This document shows, piece by piece, positions 52,404 to 61,585 of a stretch of 63,336 nucleotides of DNA (positions are counted from its first letter, which is position 1; each line of letters opens with the position of its first letter). The translations under genes were made by a program, and so were the position numbers. The DNA comes from Spirochaetota bacterium (GTDB lineage Bacteria > Spirochaetota > UBA4802 > UBA5550). The notes under the pieces were generated by a model that worked only from the letters and a program-made list of their open reading frames with translations, did no database searches and was not told the origin of the DNA. Where the stretch lies: assembly GCA_016929135.1 (NCBI GenBank), contig JAFGJK010000156.1, forward strand, positions 1 to 63,336, given 5' to 3'.

Positions 52404-54197
52404 ATGAACTCTGCCACTGTTCCTATTGTACTGTCACAGTATATTCCCCCCCTGGTCTGCTTCGGCATGCTCCTCATGGGGGCCCTCATCTTCGCATATA
52501 TCTTCATCCGCTTCAGGGACCTCCAGTACCTGAACATGATGCTCATGGCCCTCACCGGAATGGTTTTCGTCCTCTGTGAGGCCCTGATACTGGTGATCGG
52601 GGGGATGATGCGAAATCCCTTGCTGGGGATGCAGTTCCACAGGATGGAACAGATCGCCGCGGCGTTCTTCATATTTCTCATACCATTCCAGCTCTACAAT
52701 TTCCTCCAGCTGACGCCGCGCTGGAAAGGCTTTCACAGGACGCTCTCGATCGCCGGACTCACGGTCGCCCTGGGCTTCATCGTCGTCGCCCTTCTGCAGC
52801 CCGACCTCTATGTTTCCGTCACCGTACACCGGCAGGACTGGCTCCTCCGCGAGGCCGATCACGGCAGAGGGATGCAGGGGCCCCTCTACATGGTCCGCGA
52901 CGCTGTACTTTTCCTGCTCATTATATACGCGGTGGTCTGCTACAGCGTCGACATGGCGATGCACAGGGAGCTGCGCTATGCGCTCTTCACCTTCATCGGA
53001 CTCTTCCTGGTCATCTACGGCGCCGTCATCGACATGATCAGCTCCTACACAACCGACAGCAACCTGGCCTACACTGTCGATCCCTTCCCCGAGAGCCGGC
53101 ACTCGCGCTTCGTCATCGGCATCACCCTCTTCATCATCCTCTCCATGGGGGGTGCCCTGCGCCGTTTTCTTGACCTGGCCAGGGAAACTGAGCGCGCCAA
53201 GGAACGGGAGAGGATCGAATCCGAGAAGAACCGTCGTCAGAACAACTTCATCCGCGAGGTGCTGCAGAAGCACTCCGACTCCATATTCGGCAGCACCGAG
53301 CACCTCTCATCCGACATAGCCGGCTTCACCGACAACAGCCGGGAACAGGCGGCGGCCACCGAGGAGATCGGCGCCTCCATCGAGGAGGTCTCGGCGGCGG
53401 TGGAGAGCGTCAAGGCGAGCGTGGACGATCAGCGTGCCGGTACCGAGCGCCTGGTGTCCGCCATGGCCGAACTGACGGCCGCCAGCGGCGAGCTGGACAG
53501 CACGATATCCGGGGCGCTTTCGAGGATCAACCAGGTGGCCTCGAACGCGGTATCGGGGGAGGAATCCCTGAAGGTGATGAATGAAAGCATGGTGAAGATC
53601 GGCGCGAGCTCCGGGGAGATCACCGGGATCATCGGCATCATTAACGACATATCGGACCGCATCAACCTCCTGTCCCTCAACGCGGCCATCGAGGCTGCCA
53701 GGGCGGGCGATGCGGGACGCGGCTTCGCGGTCGTGGCCGACGAGATATCCAAGCTGGCGGACCAGACGGCGGAGAGTATCAAGAACATCAACAGCCTGAT
53801 CAAGAAAAACGAGGGGGAGATAGACACCGGCAGGGGTAACATCACCATCGCGGTGGAGCGCATCAATCTGATAATGAGCGATATCAACGCCATCGTCGAA
53901 ATGATCTCCGGAATATCCTCGCAGTCCGGTCGCCAGAGCGCCGCCAGCACCACCGTCAATGAGAGCGCCGGGATCGTGAAGTCCGGCTCGCAACGGATCA
54001 GCGATGCGATGAGGGAGCAGAGCGGTGCCATCATGGAGATATCGAATACCGTCAATTCCATCAGCGTATTCGCCCAGGACAACGCCCAGAAGATCACGAG
54101 CATCACCGAGTCATCGAGGGCACTCGTGGGGATGGTGAGAGAGCTGAATCGAGAGATCGAGGAATCCCAGGATTTGCGCGGCGAGGATCGGCCATGA
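52404..54197 (+). CDS. Methyl-accepting chemotaxis protein with multi-helix membrane sensor
   Basis: 597 residues. About seven hydrophobic helices fill residues 10-255, with no large periplasmic domain and no HAMP recognised. A coiled coil leads to the signalling domain; the hairpin tip is [22 protein letters not shown] near residues 415-435, followed by [21 protein letters not shown]. It would form arrays with CheA and CheW and respond to a ligand or state within the membrane. The ribosome site is AAGGGG before ATG 52404. A 10-bp inverted repeat (ATTCATCGCC/GGCGATGAAT, 52335-52380) and a TTGACA (52355-52360) lie upstream. Confidence 0.88.
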   Translation: MNSATVPIVLSQYIPPLVCFGMLLMGALIFAYIFIRFRDLQYLNMMLMALTGMVFVLCEALILVIGGMMRNPLLGMQFHRMEQIAAAFFIFLIPFQLYNFLQLTPRWKGFHRTLSIAGLTVALGFIVVALLQPDLYVSVTVHRQDWLLREADHGRGMQGPLYMVRDAVLFLLIIYAVVCYSVDMAMHRELRYALFTFIGLFLVIYGAVIDMISSYTTDSNLAYTVDPFPESRHSRFVIGITLFIILSMGGALRRFLDLARETERAKERERIESEKNRRQNNFIREVLQKHSDSIFGSTEHLSSDIAGFTDNSREQAAATEEIGASIEEVSAAVESVKASVDDQRAGTERLVSAMAELTAASGELDSTISGALSRINQVASNAVSGEESLKVMNESMVKIGASSGEITGIIGIINDISDRINLLSLNAAIEAARAGDAGRGFAVVADEISKLADQTAESIKNINSLIKKNEGEIDTGRGNITIAVERINLIMSDINAIVEMISGISSQSGRQSAASTTVNESAGIVKSGSQRISDAMREQSGAIMEISNTVNSISVFAQDNAQKITSITESSRALVGMVRELNREIEESQDLRGEDRP

Positions 54198-54423
54198 GGG
54201 CCTTCAGCGGCATTCGCCGTTCGCCGGTGCGATCCTGCGCGGGGGGAGTGTGCACCGCCGCGAAATAGTGGTTGACACTCCGCCGACGTCATGCATGTAG
54301 ACATGCGTATCCATCACATCGCCAGGAACAACGACGTGCGTGACCAAAACGAATTGACCGCCGTAATCATTACAGTACCCCCACCAACCGCACCGACCAG
54401 AGCCCCTTGCGGACCGGTGATCC

Positions 54424-55089
54424 ATGGATGATGCCGTCTCCATCATAATCCGCCCTCTAAAAACGCGTGATAGAAGGGCCGTGGAAGAGATCTGCTACCG
54501 AACGGGATACAACGGGGAAGATCTCACCGGTACCGGAAGGTTCAATGACCACCGCCTCTTCGGCCTCCTCTTTTCCCTCTACTACACCTATCATGAGCGT
54601 GCAAACAGCTTCGTGGCAGTTGATGAGGATTCGGGGCGCATCGCAGGATACCTGCTGGGATCGCTCGACACTATCGCACAGGAGAAGCGCTTTTCACGCC
54701 TATGGACGGCACGCATCGCCGCAAGGGGGCTGCTGGTCAGCTGGTGGCGATACCGGGAGTCCTTCAGTGCGATGTGGCATTTCAGCAGCGTAGTGCATAC
54801 GTTTCCCCCCCTCTCCCACATACACAGGGAATACCCGGCGCACCTGCACATCAACCTTCTGCCGGGATACCAGAGGCGGGGTGTCGGCGGAAGGCTCATG
54901 GAGGCGATGGAGGCGCGGGTGAGGGGCGCCGGCATTCCCGGCATCCACCTGATCACCTCTGACATGAATCTTAAGGCCGTACCCTTCTACCTGGGCCGTG
55001 GATACAGAATCCTCATGGAACTCTCCCCGGGGATCTGGTCCGACGCACCGGAGGCCAGGGGGCTGGTCTTTGGTAAAAAACTCACGTGA
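54424..55089 (+). CDS. GNAT family N-acetyltransferase
   Basis: 221 residues. Motif A for acetyl-CoA is INLLPGYQRRGVGGRLMEAME (near residues 142-162), followed by the motif B region GIHLITSDMNLKAVPFYLGRGY. The middle part, with many aromatic and basic residues, is longer than in minimal GNATs. Substrate unknown. The 226 bases before it contain a TTGACA (54272-54277) and a GCATGT-AG-ACATGC inverted repeat, but no clear -10. The next frame's alternative GTG start overlaps its stop. Confidence 0.85.
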   Translation: MDDAVSIIIRPLKTRDRRAVEEICYRTGYNGEDLTGTGRFNDHRLFGLLFSLYYTYHERANSFVAVDEDSGRIAGYLLGSLDTIAQEKRFSRLWTARIAARGLLVSWWRYRESFSAMWHFSSVVHTFPPLSHIHREYPAHLHINLLPGYQRRGVGGRLMEAMEARVRGAGIPGIHLITSDMNLKAVPFYLGRGYRILMELSPGIWSDAPEARGLVFGKKLT

Positions 55090-55100
55090 GGATTGAGAGT

Positions 55101-55724
55101 ATGGAGGGTGCGTATCACGCTCACAGCGCCCACTGCCGGATATCGGGGCCGGTTCTCGTTTCGGTACTTGTCCTCACCGCATGCGCCGGCTGCGTGCGCC
55201 ATCAGCACAGAATCGACATACTCCCCCAATACCGGGGAGCCGAGGAGAGGACAATCGTAAAGACATCAAACATCCCCGGGGCGGGGAAAGGCCTCTTTGC
55301 ACGGGTGAGGATACGGGAAGGGGAGATCGTCGGCCAGTACACGGGAAAGCTTGTTGCCGACGATGACTATCCCGAAGACAACGCCTGGATCGCCTTCCTC
55401 CCTGAATGCGCCCTCGGCCAGATACGGCCCTACAAGTACGTCGACGGCAGTGACAAAAGCTGCCATACCTCCTATATCAACTTCGCCCCCTTCAGCATCA
55501 ACGGCGTTGAGACCGGCATGCAGAATTGCTCAATCCGGCACGTCTGCAGCTACCCTTATATCCTGATCATCGCCGACAGGGATATCGAGCCTGGAGAGGA
55601 GATCTACTGCAGCTACGGCGAGCGCTACGACTACGACGGGTTCATGAATAACAGGAACATACAGAAGTTTTTCTGCGACAGGCTGAATCTGGACTGCTCC
55701 GACGGTTTCCAGTATGAGAAATGA
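55101..55724 (+). CDS. Exported SET-domain lipoprotein, second copy
   Basis: 207 residues from ATG 55101 (GTG 55086 overlaps the previous stop). The signal peptide ends SVLVLTACAGC, a lipobox. The SET domain shows TSNIPGAGKGLFARVRI, the NH-like region SYINFAPFSING and IADRDIEPGEEIYCSYGERYDYDG with the active-site Tyr. It carries several Cys residues, including CSIRHVCSYPY and a C-terminal C-x6-C pair. It is a paralogue of the protein at 29825-30400, 25 kb away. Exported SET-domain proteins are not a well-known class; function unknown. Confidence 0.8.
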   Translation: MEGAYHAHSAHCRISGPVLVSVLVLTACAGCVRHQHRIDILPQYRGAEERTIVKTSNIPGAGKGLFARVRIREGEIVGQYTGKLVADDDYPEDNAWIAFLPECALGQIRPYKYVDGSDKSCHTSYINFAPFSINGVETGMQNCSIRHVCSYPYILIIADRDIEPGEEIYCSYGERYDYDGFMNNRNIQKFFCDRLNLDCSDGFQYEK

Positions 55725-55823
55725 TTCCCGCCCGTAATCATGAATCCCCGGCGTGATCACTCGGAGCCCCCCGCACGGTCATCCCGGCGTGGCCGTAGCA
55801 GCACCGGGGACCAGCAATTTGTC

Positions 55824-55851
55824 TTGACATGTCCTGTTTTCTTCTTAGCAT
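55824..55851 (+). promoter_or_regulatory. Promoter of the membrane EEP-family gene
   Basis: TTGACA (55824-55829) and TAGCAT (55846-55851), spacer 16, 37 bases before the start codon at 55889. Confidence 0.5.
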
Positions 55852-55888
55852 GCATCTGTTCGGTCATCGCTCAAGGGGAGATCATTCC

Positions 55889-57802
55889 ATGAAAAAAAGT
55901 GATCCGCTGCCCAGGATACTCTTTGCGACGCTGTTCCTCTTTTTCTCGCTGCACATACTGAGGCTCTTCATATCCGCCAGCATCTGGAATTTCGGCTATT
56001 ATCTCGGCAGTCCCGTCAACATCGCCCTCTATTCCCTCTCACTATTCGCGTGCGTGTTCCTCGCACCGCCGCTGCGGCGAATCGCATCGGAAAGGGCCAT
56101 GCTCACCATCGTGACCTGCGGCATCGCCGCGGTGAGGGTCCTGGCGCAGTTCATCCGCGAGCCGCTGGTCCTGATCGGCCTCTCCTCGCTGGGGGTGGTT
56201 ATGCTCCTCTGGTTCCTCGCCCTGTGGAACCAGGCACTGCTGAACCGGCGGTCCCCGGATGACGTCCCGGTGCTCGCCGCGGCAATCCCCGCAGCCTTCA
56301 TGCTGGACACTGCGGTCAGGACAGCCCTTCTTTCGTACGATATACTCTGGCGGAGAACGGCCGTCTCGGCCGTCGCCGTCATCATCCTCTCGCTCCTTCT
56401 GCTGTGGCTCCTGTATCGTCTGCAGGACCGTACACGCGGACCGTCAGAGGAATCCACTACAGCCCGGTCGGTACTCTTCGCTGCCCTGGGCCCATGGTTC
56501 TTCATCGTCTTTGCCCTGTTCCAGAACCCTGCGGCAATGGCGGAGTCTGCAGGCATCGGGGAGATCCCCTCGGCGATCCTGACCAACGGCTCGATGATCC
56601 TGGGTGGCATCGTCTGTTTGCTGGCTGCGTCCTCCAGAGGGCTGCGCCGTTCCTTTTCAACAGCCGGAGGCCTTCTCCTGGCACTGTGCCTGTACCTCTT
56701 CGTATCCAGAAGCGGACCGGTGTGGCTCTGGATCGTTGTCGCCTCGGTCTCCTCATGGGGCCTTCTCGGGTATATCCTCTCCGCATCATCCCGCTCAGGA
56801 GCAACGCGCCGGGGGCTGTGGGGGGGATCGCTTTCGGTATTCCTCCTCTTCCTCGTCTTCCTGGTCTTCGTCTTTCTCAACGCCCAGTTCAAGCTGCAGT
56901 GGGTGGTGCTCCCGGCCGGCATGCTCGTGGCGCTGGCGGCTGCAGCCGCCGCCTGGTCGTACCCCGGGGTAAAGGCGGCACCACGCTCCCCTTCGCTCGC
57001 AACGACGGTAGCGGCGGCGGTTGTGGCGGCGGCGATCACCTTTCTCTGGGCCCTGACGGTAGATTATCCAGGGGCATCCGCGCCCCGTCGTCACACGGGA
57101 CCGATCCGCGTGATGGCCTACAACATCCACCAGTCCTTCGACGCCGATATCCGCGTGGATCTCGAGGGGATCGCGGCGGCCATAGGGGCCCAGGATCCCG
57201 ACATTCTCTGCCTCCAGGAGGTGAACAGGGCGCAGATTCAGAACGGGATGATCGACTGCCTCCCGTACCTCGCCATGAGGCTGGGGATGCCCTGGGTGTT
57301 CAGGGGATACCACGAGGACGGCCAGTACGGCAACGCCATTCTCACCAGGCTCCCCATTGAGGACCGGGGCTGGTACTCCTATAAGGCCAACCGGTATGAG
57401 ACACGGGGCGTCACCTGGGCCACCGTCACGACCGCATCCGGGCCCGTCACCGTTTACTCGGTCCACCTGGACCATTCCGCAGGCGAAAAGAACGTCCGTG
57501 CAGCACAGATGGAGGAGCTGCTGTCCCTATGGGCGGGGAGACCCCGCTCGATACTCCTGGGGGATTTCAATGCAAAGCACGATTCCCGGGAGATTGAAGT
57601 GATGAGGGGAACCCCCCTCCTGGACGTCCTGAAGCTCCACGGTATTGGGAGCAGGCCCACATTCCGGGAGGGGTACGGCGATCCCGCCATGCACATCGAC
57701 TACATCTTCTCAACCCCGGATCTCCGGTGGCAGTGGGCCTCCATCGTGGAGAGCCGTGCCTCGGACCACAAGCCTGTCGTGGCCGGGCTTCTGATGCGAT
57801 GA
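55889..57802 (+). CDS. Integral membrane protein with C-terminal EEP phosphodiesterase-fold domain
   Basis: 637 residues. About ten to twelve membrane helices cover residues 8-395. The last 245 residues are an endonuclease/exonuclease/phosphatase domain: VMAYNIHQSFD, CLQEVN (metal Glu), YSVHLDH, LLGDFNAKHDS, and SDHKPVV (catalytic His). This arrangement resembles eukaryotic CWH43/PGAP2IP proteins, which act on GPI lipids. The soluble domain should face the periplasm. It may hydrolyse a lipid phosphodiester or nucleic acid. GGGGAG lies upstream of ATG 55889. It seems to be a single gene with its own promoter. Confidence 0.83.
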   Translation: MKKSDPLPRILFATLFLFFSLHILRLFISASIWNFGYYLGSPVNIALYSLSLFACVFLAPPLRRIASERAMLTIVTCGIAAVRVLAQFIREPLVLIGLSSLGVVMLLWFLALWNQALLNRRSPDDVPVLAAAIPAAFMLDTAVRTALLSYDILWRRTAVSAVAVIILSLLLLWLLYRLQDRTRGPSEESTTARSVLFAALGPWFFIVFALFQNPAAMAESAGIGEIPSAILTNGSMILGGIVCLLAASSRGLRRSFSTAGGLLLALCLYLFVSRSGPVWLWIVVASVSSWGLLGYILSASSRSGATRRGLWGGSLSVFLLFLVFLVFVFLNAQFKLQWVVLPAGMLVALAAAAAAWSYPGVKAAPRSPSLATTVAAAVVAAAITFLWALTVDYPGASAPRRHTGPIRVMAYNIHQSFDADIRVDLEGIAAAIGAQDPDILCLQEVNRAQIQNGMIDCLPYLAMRLGMPWVFRGYHEDGQYGNAILTRLPIEDRGWYSYKANRYETRGVTWATVTTASGPVTVYSVHLDHSAGEKNVRAAQMEELLSLWAGRPRSILLGDFNAKHDSREIEVMRGTPLLDVLKLHGIGSRPTFREGYGDPAMHIDYIFSTPDLRWQWASIVESRASDHKPVVAGLLMR

Positions 57803-57874
57803 AAAATCCCGCGACCCGGCACAGATGGCGGCCCCGTCGCGAGAGAGCAATCTATGTATACAAGGAACGGCACC

Positions 57875-58711
57875 ATGAAAAAAAAGATTGATGGTTCGGT
57901 TGCAGTCATTACAGGGGGAGCGGGGGGCATCGGCACCGCCATAGCCCGACTCTTCGATCAGAAGGGGATACGCTGCGCCCTCTGCGACATCGATGAAAAG
58001 GGGCTGAGGAAGGCAGGGGAGTCCCTATCGACACCCCCGCTTCTGGTCACCTGCGACATCACCGATCGGAAAGAGATCGGCCGGGCCATAAAAAAGATCC
58101 GTGGCCACTTCGGCGGCATTGACATACTGGTGAACAACGCGGGGATCATCGTCCCATCGCTCTTCGAAAACTGCTCCTACAGGGACATGGACAGGCAGAT
58201 CGCCATAAACCTCGTGGGGGCCATGAACTTCACCAGGGAGATCATCGAACCGCTGAAGGAGAACGGTGGTGGCTGCATCATTACCACCTCCTCGCTGGCC
58301 GGCATCGTCCCCGAGACCCACAGCGCCGTCTACAGCGCCACTAAGTTCGCCCTGCGGGGGTTCAACCTCACCCTGCACATCGAGCTGAAACGGCACGGCA
58401 TATTCGTCGGTACCGTCTTCCCCGACTCTATCGACACGCCGATGTTGCGGTATGAGGCGGCACACGGCGGCTCCCCCCTCACATTCCTGAGCACCCCGCA
58501 GAAGCCCGAGGCAGTGGCCCGCGCGGTTTACCGCGCCATCGCAAAGCGGAAGATCGAGAGCTACGTACCGTCCTTTTCGGCGACGCTCCCGAAGATCCTC
58601 ACCTGCATCCCCCGCTTCATCCCCCCCATCTGGGGGATGCTGGAGCGGTCCGGCGTAAAGAAAAAGCTGGCCTACCAGCGTGAGCACGGAATAGGGGAGG
58701 ATCGACCGTGA
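57875..58711 (+). CDS. Short-chain dehydrogenase/reductase
   Basis: 278 residues: VITGGAGGIGTAIA, LVNNAGIIVP, Ser in ITTSSLAGIVP and YSATK. The C-terminal region (PKILTCIPRFIPPIWGMLERS) is long and hydrophobic, as in the two related SDRs at 28361 and 30427, suggesting a lipid-like or membrane-associated substrate. AAGGA precedes ATG 57875. Its stop overlaps the GTG start of the amidohydrolase (GTGA), so the two are translationally coupled. Confidence 0.87.
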   Translation: MKKKIDGSVAVITGGAGGIGTAIARLFDQKGIRCALCDIDEKGLRKAGESLSTPPLLVTCDITDRKEIGRAIKKIRGHFGGIDILVNNAGIIVPSLFENCSYRDMDRQIAINLVGAMNFTREIIEPLKENGGGCIITTSSLAGIVPETHSAVYSATKFALRGFNLTLHIELKRHGIFVGTVFPDSIDTPMLRYEAAHGGSPLTFLSTPQKPEAVARAVYRAIAKRKIESYVPSFSATLPKILTCIPRFIPPIWGMLERSGVKKKLAYQREHGIGEDRP

Positions 58712-60456
58712 GTGCCTCAAAGGTCTTCGACACCATCATCAGAAACGGCCTCGTGGTGGACGGTACCGGATCGGCGGGCCGCAGCGCCGATGTGGCCATC
58801 CGAAGGGGGGGGGTCGCCGAGATCGCGCCGGGCATCAAGGGGGAGGCCAGGAAAGAAATCAACGCCGCAGGGAAAATCGTGGCCCCGGGATTCATCGATC
58901 TCCATTCCCACGCCGACTTCGCGATACACGCAAAAAACCACGACGAGATCCTGAAGCCCCTGGTGATGCAGGGGATCACCACCTTTGTGGGGGGGAACTG
59001 CGGGTTTTCCACCTCCTTCATCCCCCGGGAGCACCGGGAGGAGAGCATGGCCTACCTGGAGAAGCTGAGCCTGAAAAAGATGGACGGGGAAATCCAGTGG
59101 CAGACCCCCGACCAGCTGATGAGGCGGGTACAGCGTCAGGGGCTCCTCCTCAATATGGGCCTTCTGGTGGGTCACGGATCCCTCAGGATCGCTGCCGCCG
59201 GCAGCGTCAACCGCCTCCTTACACCGGAGGAACAGCGGCGGATGGAGCGATATCTCTCCACCTGCCTCGAGATGGGGTGCCTGGGACTCTCCACGGGTCT
59301 GCAGTACTATCCCGGCTCCCAGAGCGATACGGCTGAGCTGGTGAGCCTCGGCGGCGTCCTGAAGCGCCTCGGGGGCATCTTCACCTCCCACCTGAGAAGC
59401 TACTCGCATACGCTGGACCTGGCCCTTGAGGAGGTTCTCTCCGTGGGGCGTGCAAACGACATCCCGGTGCAGGTCTCTCATCTCTACTGGCAGCCCTATA
59501 CCAGGGGCATGGCGGGGATAATGAAGGGGATCATCCGACTGGGCTCCTTCGCCTACAACACCCTGAAGATACCGATACCCATCGAACGGGGGCTCCAGTC
59601 GAAGCTGGAGATCCTGGACAGGGCGGTGCGGGAGGGGGTGAACGTCCATTTCGACCAACTACCCACCGCTCAGGGTTTCACCGAGTTGCTGGCCTTTCTC
59701 CCCCCCTATGTCCACGAGGGGGGTAGGGGAGCCGCGCTGAAACGGCTCGAAGACCCGGCCTTCAGGAAACGGGTGCAGCACGACTTGGAACACGCCGAAC
59801 CAGACTGGCCGCACCGCGACGGGGCCTCTTGGTCGTTCAACTACGTCAGGATGACAGGGTGGGGTGGCCTCAGGGTGATGGCGGTCACCGGCGACAAAAA
59901 CCGATGGATGGAGGGGAAGACCTTCCCAGAAATCGGAAAGGCCAACGGTCGTTCCCCCATGGATTCCCTGGCGGATCTTCTGATCGACGAGAAGGGGCAG
60001 GTGCTGGTCTTCCATACCCCCACCAGGCCGGACGATCCCTTTGTGGAGCGGTCGCTCTGGGCTGCCTTTACCCATCCGCGCTTCGTGCCCGCCACCGACA
60101 CGATACTCCTCCCCTACGGGAGGCCGGCCCATGTCTTCTACGACTGCTTCCCCCGCTTCATCAAGCTCTTTGTGAGGGAGAGGAAGATGCTCACCATCGA
60201 GGAGGCGGTACACAAGTCGACATCGCTCCCCGCCAGGATCATGGGGATACAGGGGAGGGGAGAACTCAAGAAGGGGGCCTGCGCCGATATCGTCATCTTC
60301 GACCTCGACCGGCTCGATACGAAGGCCACCTTCCACGAGCCGGACGTGTTTCCCACGGGCATCGAGACGGTCATCATCAACGGGGAAGCGGTGGTCTCCG
60401 GGGGACAATTCAACAAGGGGGTACGGGCGGGGAGCATCATCAGAAAACGTGATTAA
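58708..60456 (+). CDS. N-acyl-D-amino-acid deacylase-like amidohydrolase
   Basis: 582 residues. The composite N-terminal beta domain starts FDTIIRNGLVVDGTG. The metal site begins GFIDLHSHADF (HxH), continues with FTSHLRSYSH and ends in the LPYGRPAHVF/RIMGIQGRGELKKGACADIVIFD part, matching D-aminoacylases. It would hydrolyse N-acyl groups from amino acids or similar amides. GTG start at 58708 overlaps the SDR stop. A G9 tract at 58805-58813, near codon 33, sits in the coding sequence and could switch the gene off by slippage. Confidence 0.88.
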   Translation: MSASKVFDTIIRNGLVVDGTGSAGRSADVAIRRGGVAEIAPGIKGEARKEINAAGKIVAPGFIDLHSHADFAIHAKNHDEILKPLVMQGITTFVGGNCGFSTSFIPREHREESMAYLEKLSLKKMDGEIQWQTPDQLMRRVQRQGLLLNMGLLVGHGSLRIAAAGSVNRLLTPEEQRRMERYLSTCLEMGCLGLSTGLQYYPGSQSDTAELVSLGGVLKRLGGIFTSHLRSYSHTLDLALEEVLSVGRANDIPVQVSHLYWQPYTRGMAGIMKGIIRLGSFAYNTLKIPIPIERGLQSKLEILDRAVREGVNVHFDQLPTAQGFTELLAFLPPYVHEGGRGAALKRLEDPAFRKRVQHDLEHAEPDWPHRDGASWSFNYVRMTGWGGLRVMAVTGDKNRWMEGKTFPEIGKANGRSPMDSLADLLIDEKGQVLVFHTPTRPDDPFVERSLWAAFTHPRFVPATDTILLPYGRPAHVFYDCFPRFIKLFVRERKMLTIEEAVHKSTSLPARIMGIQGRGELKKGACADIVIFDLDRLDTKATFHEPDVFPTGIETVIINGEAVVSGGQFNKGVRAGSIIRKRD

Positions 60457-60496
60457 CCGGGAATCCCCCGGGAGCCGCGGGCTTTGCCCGAACCGC

Positions 60497-61294
60497 TCAG
60501 ACGCCCCCCTCGGCGGCCCTCCGTGAGATATCATTGATCACCAGTCCCGCCAGCATGAAGCCGAAGACCGCGGTGATGTGCACCAGCGAGCCGTTGATCA
60601 GCGTATCCCCGCGGCCCGGCTGTGGCGTCTCCTCGCCAGGTGCGCCGCCGCTGTCGTGAGAGGCGGGGTCGTATGTCTCACCCCGGCGGGGTGACGTCGA
60701 CCGTTCGGTGCTGTACACGCAGGGGATGTCGGCGTCGATCTTCGCCCTCCTGAGATTCCTTCGTACCATGCGCGCCAGGGGGCATACCGTGGTCTCCCGG
60801 AGGAGTCCGGTCCGAATCAGCGATGGATCACTTTTCCCCGCCGCGCCCATGGATGAATAGACCGGGACCCCGAGGGTGACGCAGCGCTCTATCAGGAGCA
60901 CCTTGCTCCCGACACTGTCGATGGCGTCGACAACGTAATCGTATTGACCCAGTTTGAAGCTGTCACAGGAGTCCTCGTCGAAGACCGTTTGAAGCGCACT
61001 GATCTTCGCCCAGGGGCTTATGGCCGCGAGTCTCTTCGCCAGCGCCCCGACCTTCGGCTCCCCGATGTTCCCCGCCATGGCCTGCACCTGCCGGTTTATA
61101 TTGGTGGCGCAGATGGTGTCGTGATCGACGATGGTGATGTCCACAACGCCTGATCGTACCAGCCCCTCGGCGCACCAGCTGCCGACGCCCCCGAGCCCCA
61201 CCAGCATGACCCTGGCAAGACGAATCATTTCCATCGTGGCGGGGCCGAGGAGCAGGGCGGTCCGCTGGGTTATGCTCTCGTATGATAAAATCAT
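60497..61294 (-). CDS. tcdA: tRNA threonylcarbamoyladenosine dehydratase
   Basis: 265 residues of the ThiF/HesA/E1-like fold. The ATP site is VMLVGLGGVGSWCAEGLVRSG (near residues 29-49), followed by DHDTICATNINRQ and YDYVVDAIDSVGSKV. A long Pro/Gly/Ser-rich loop (STSPRRGETYDPASHDSGG and on) lies before the C-terminal helix ALGFMLAG-like segment. TcdA cyclises t6A37 in ANN-reading tRNAs. It is transcribed toward the amidohydrolase and away from cysK. It has no obvious operon partner. Confidence 0.9.
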   Translation of the reverse strand: MILSYESITQRTALLLGPATMEMIRLARVMLVGLGGVGSWCAEGLVRSGVVDITIVDHDTICATNINRQVQAMAGNIGEPKVGALAKRLAAISPWAKISALQTVFDEDSCDSFKLGQYDYVVDAIDSVGSKVLLIERCVTLGVPVYSSMGAAGKSDPSLIRTGLLRETTVCPLARMVRRNLRRAKIDADIPCVYSTERSTSPRRGETYDPASHDSGGAPGEETPQPGRGDTLINGSLVHITAVFGFMLAGLVINDISRRAAEGGV

Positions 61295-61434
61295 GTCAGG
61301 TCCAGATCGGATTCACCTCGTCAGTGCCGGGAGAGCGGTGCTGCCCGTTTCAGCTCCCGGTGCTCCCCATGTTCCACTGGTACATCGGAGAGACAAGATA
61401 AAAAATGGATGATGGACAAAAATAATTTGACAGT

Positions 61435-61478
61435 GCAAAATATACTACCAATCAAATCTTATTGGTAGTATATTTTGC
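61435..61478 (+). promoter_or_regulatory. 44-nt hairpin/operator with perfect arms upstream of cysK
   Basis: GCAAAATATACTACCAAT (61435-61452) and its exact reverse complement (61461-61478) are separated by 8 bases. A TTGACA (61427-61432) abuts the left arm with no correctly spaced -10. An 18-bp exact repeat is too perfect for chance. It could be a regulator-binding site for the sulfur-assimilation genes or a bidirectional terminator-like RNA hairpin; there is no T-run at the usual place. Confidence 0.6.
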
Positions 61479-61585
61479 CTCATCCGAAGCAAATAATGAA
61501 TTGAGAGAATCCTCGATACCCAGTATACCGTAACAGAGTAATTGCCAACCGGGTGCGCGTCGGCTACCCGGGAAAGGAGCCTTCC

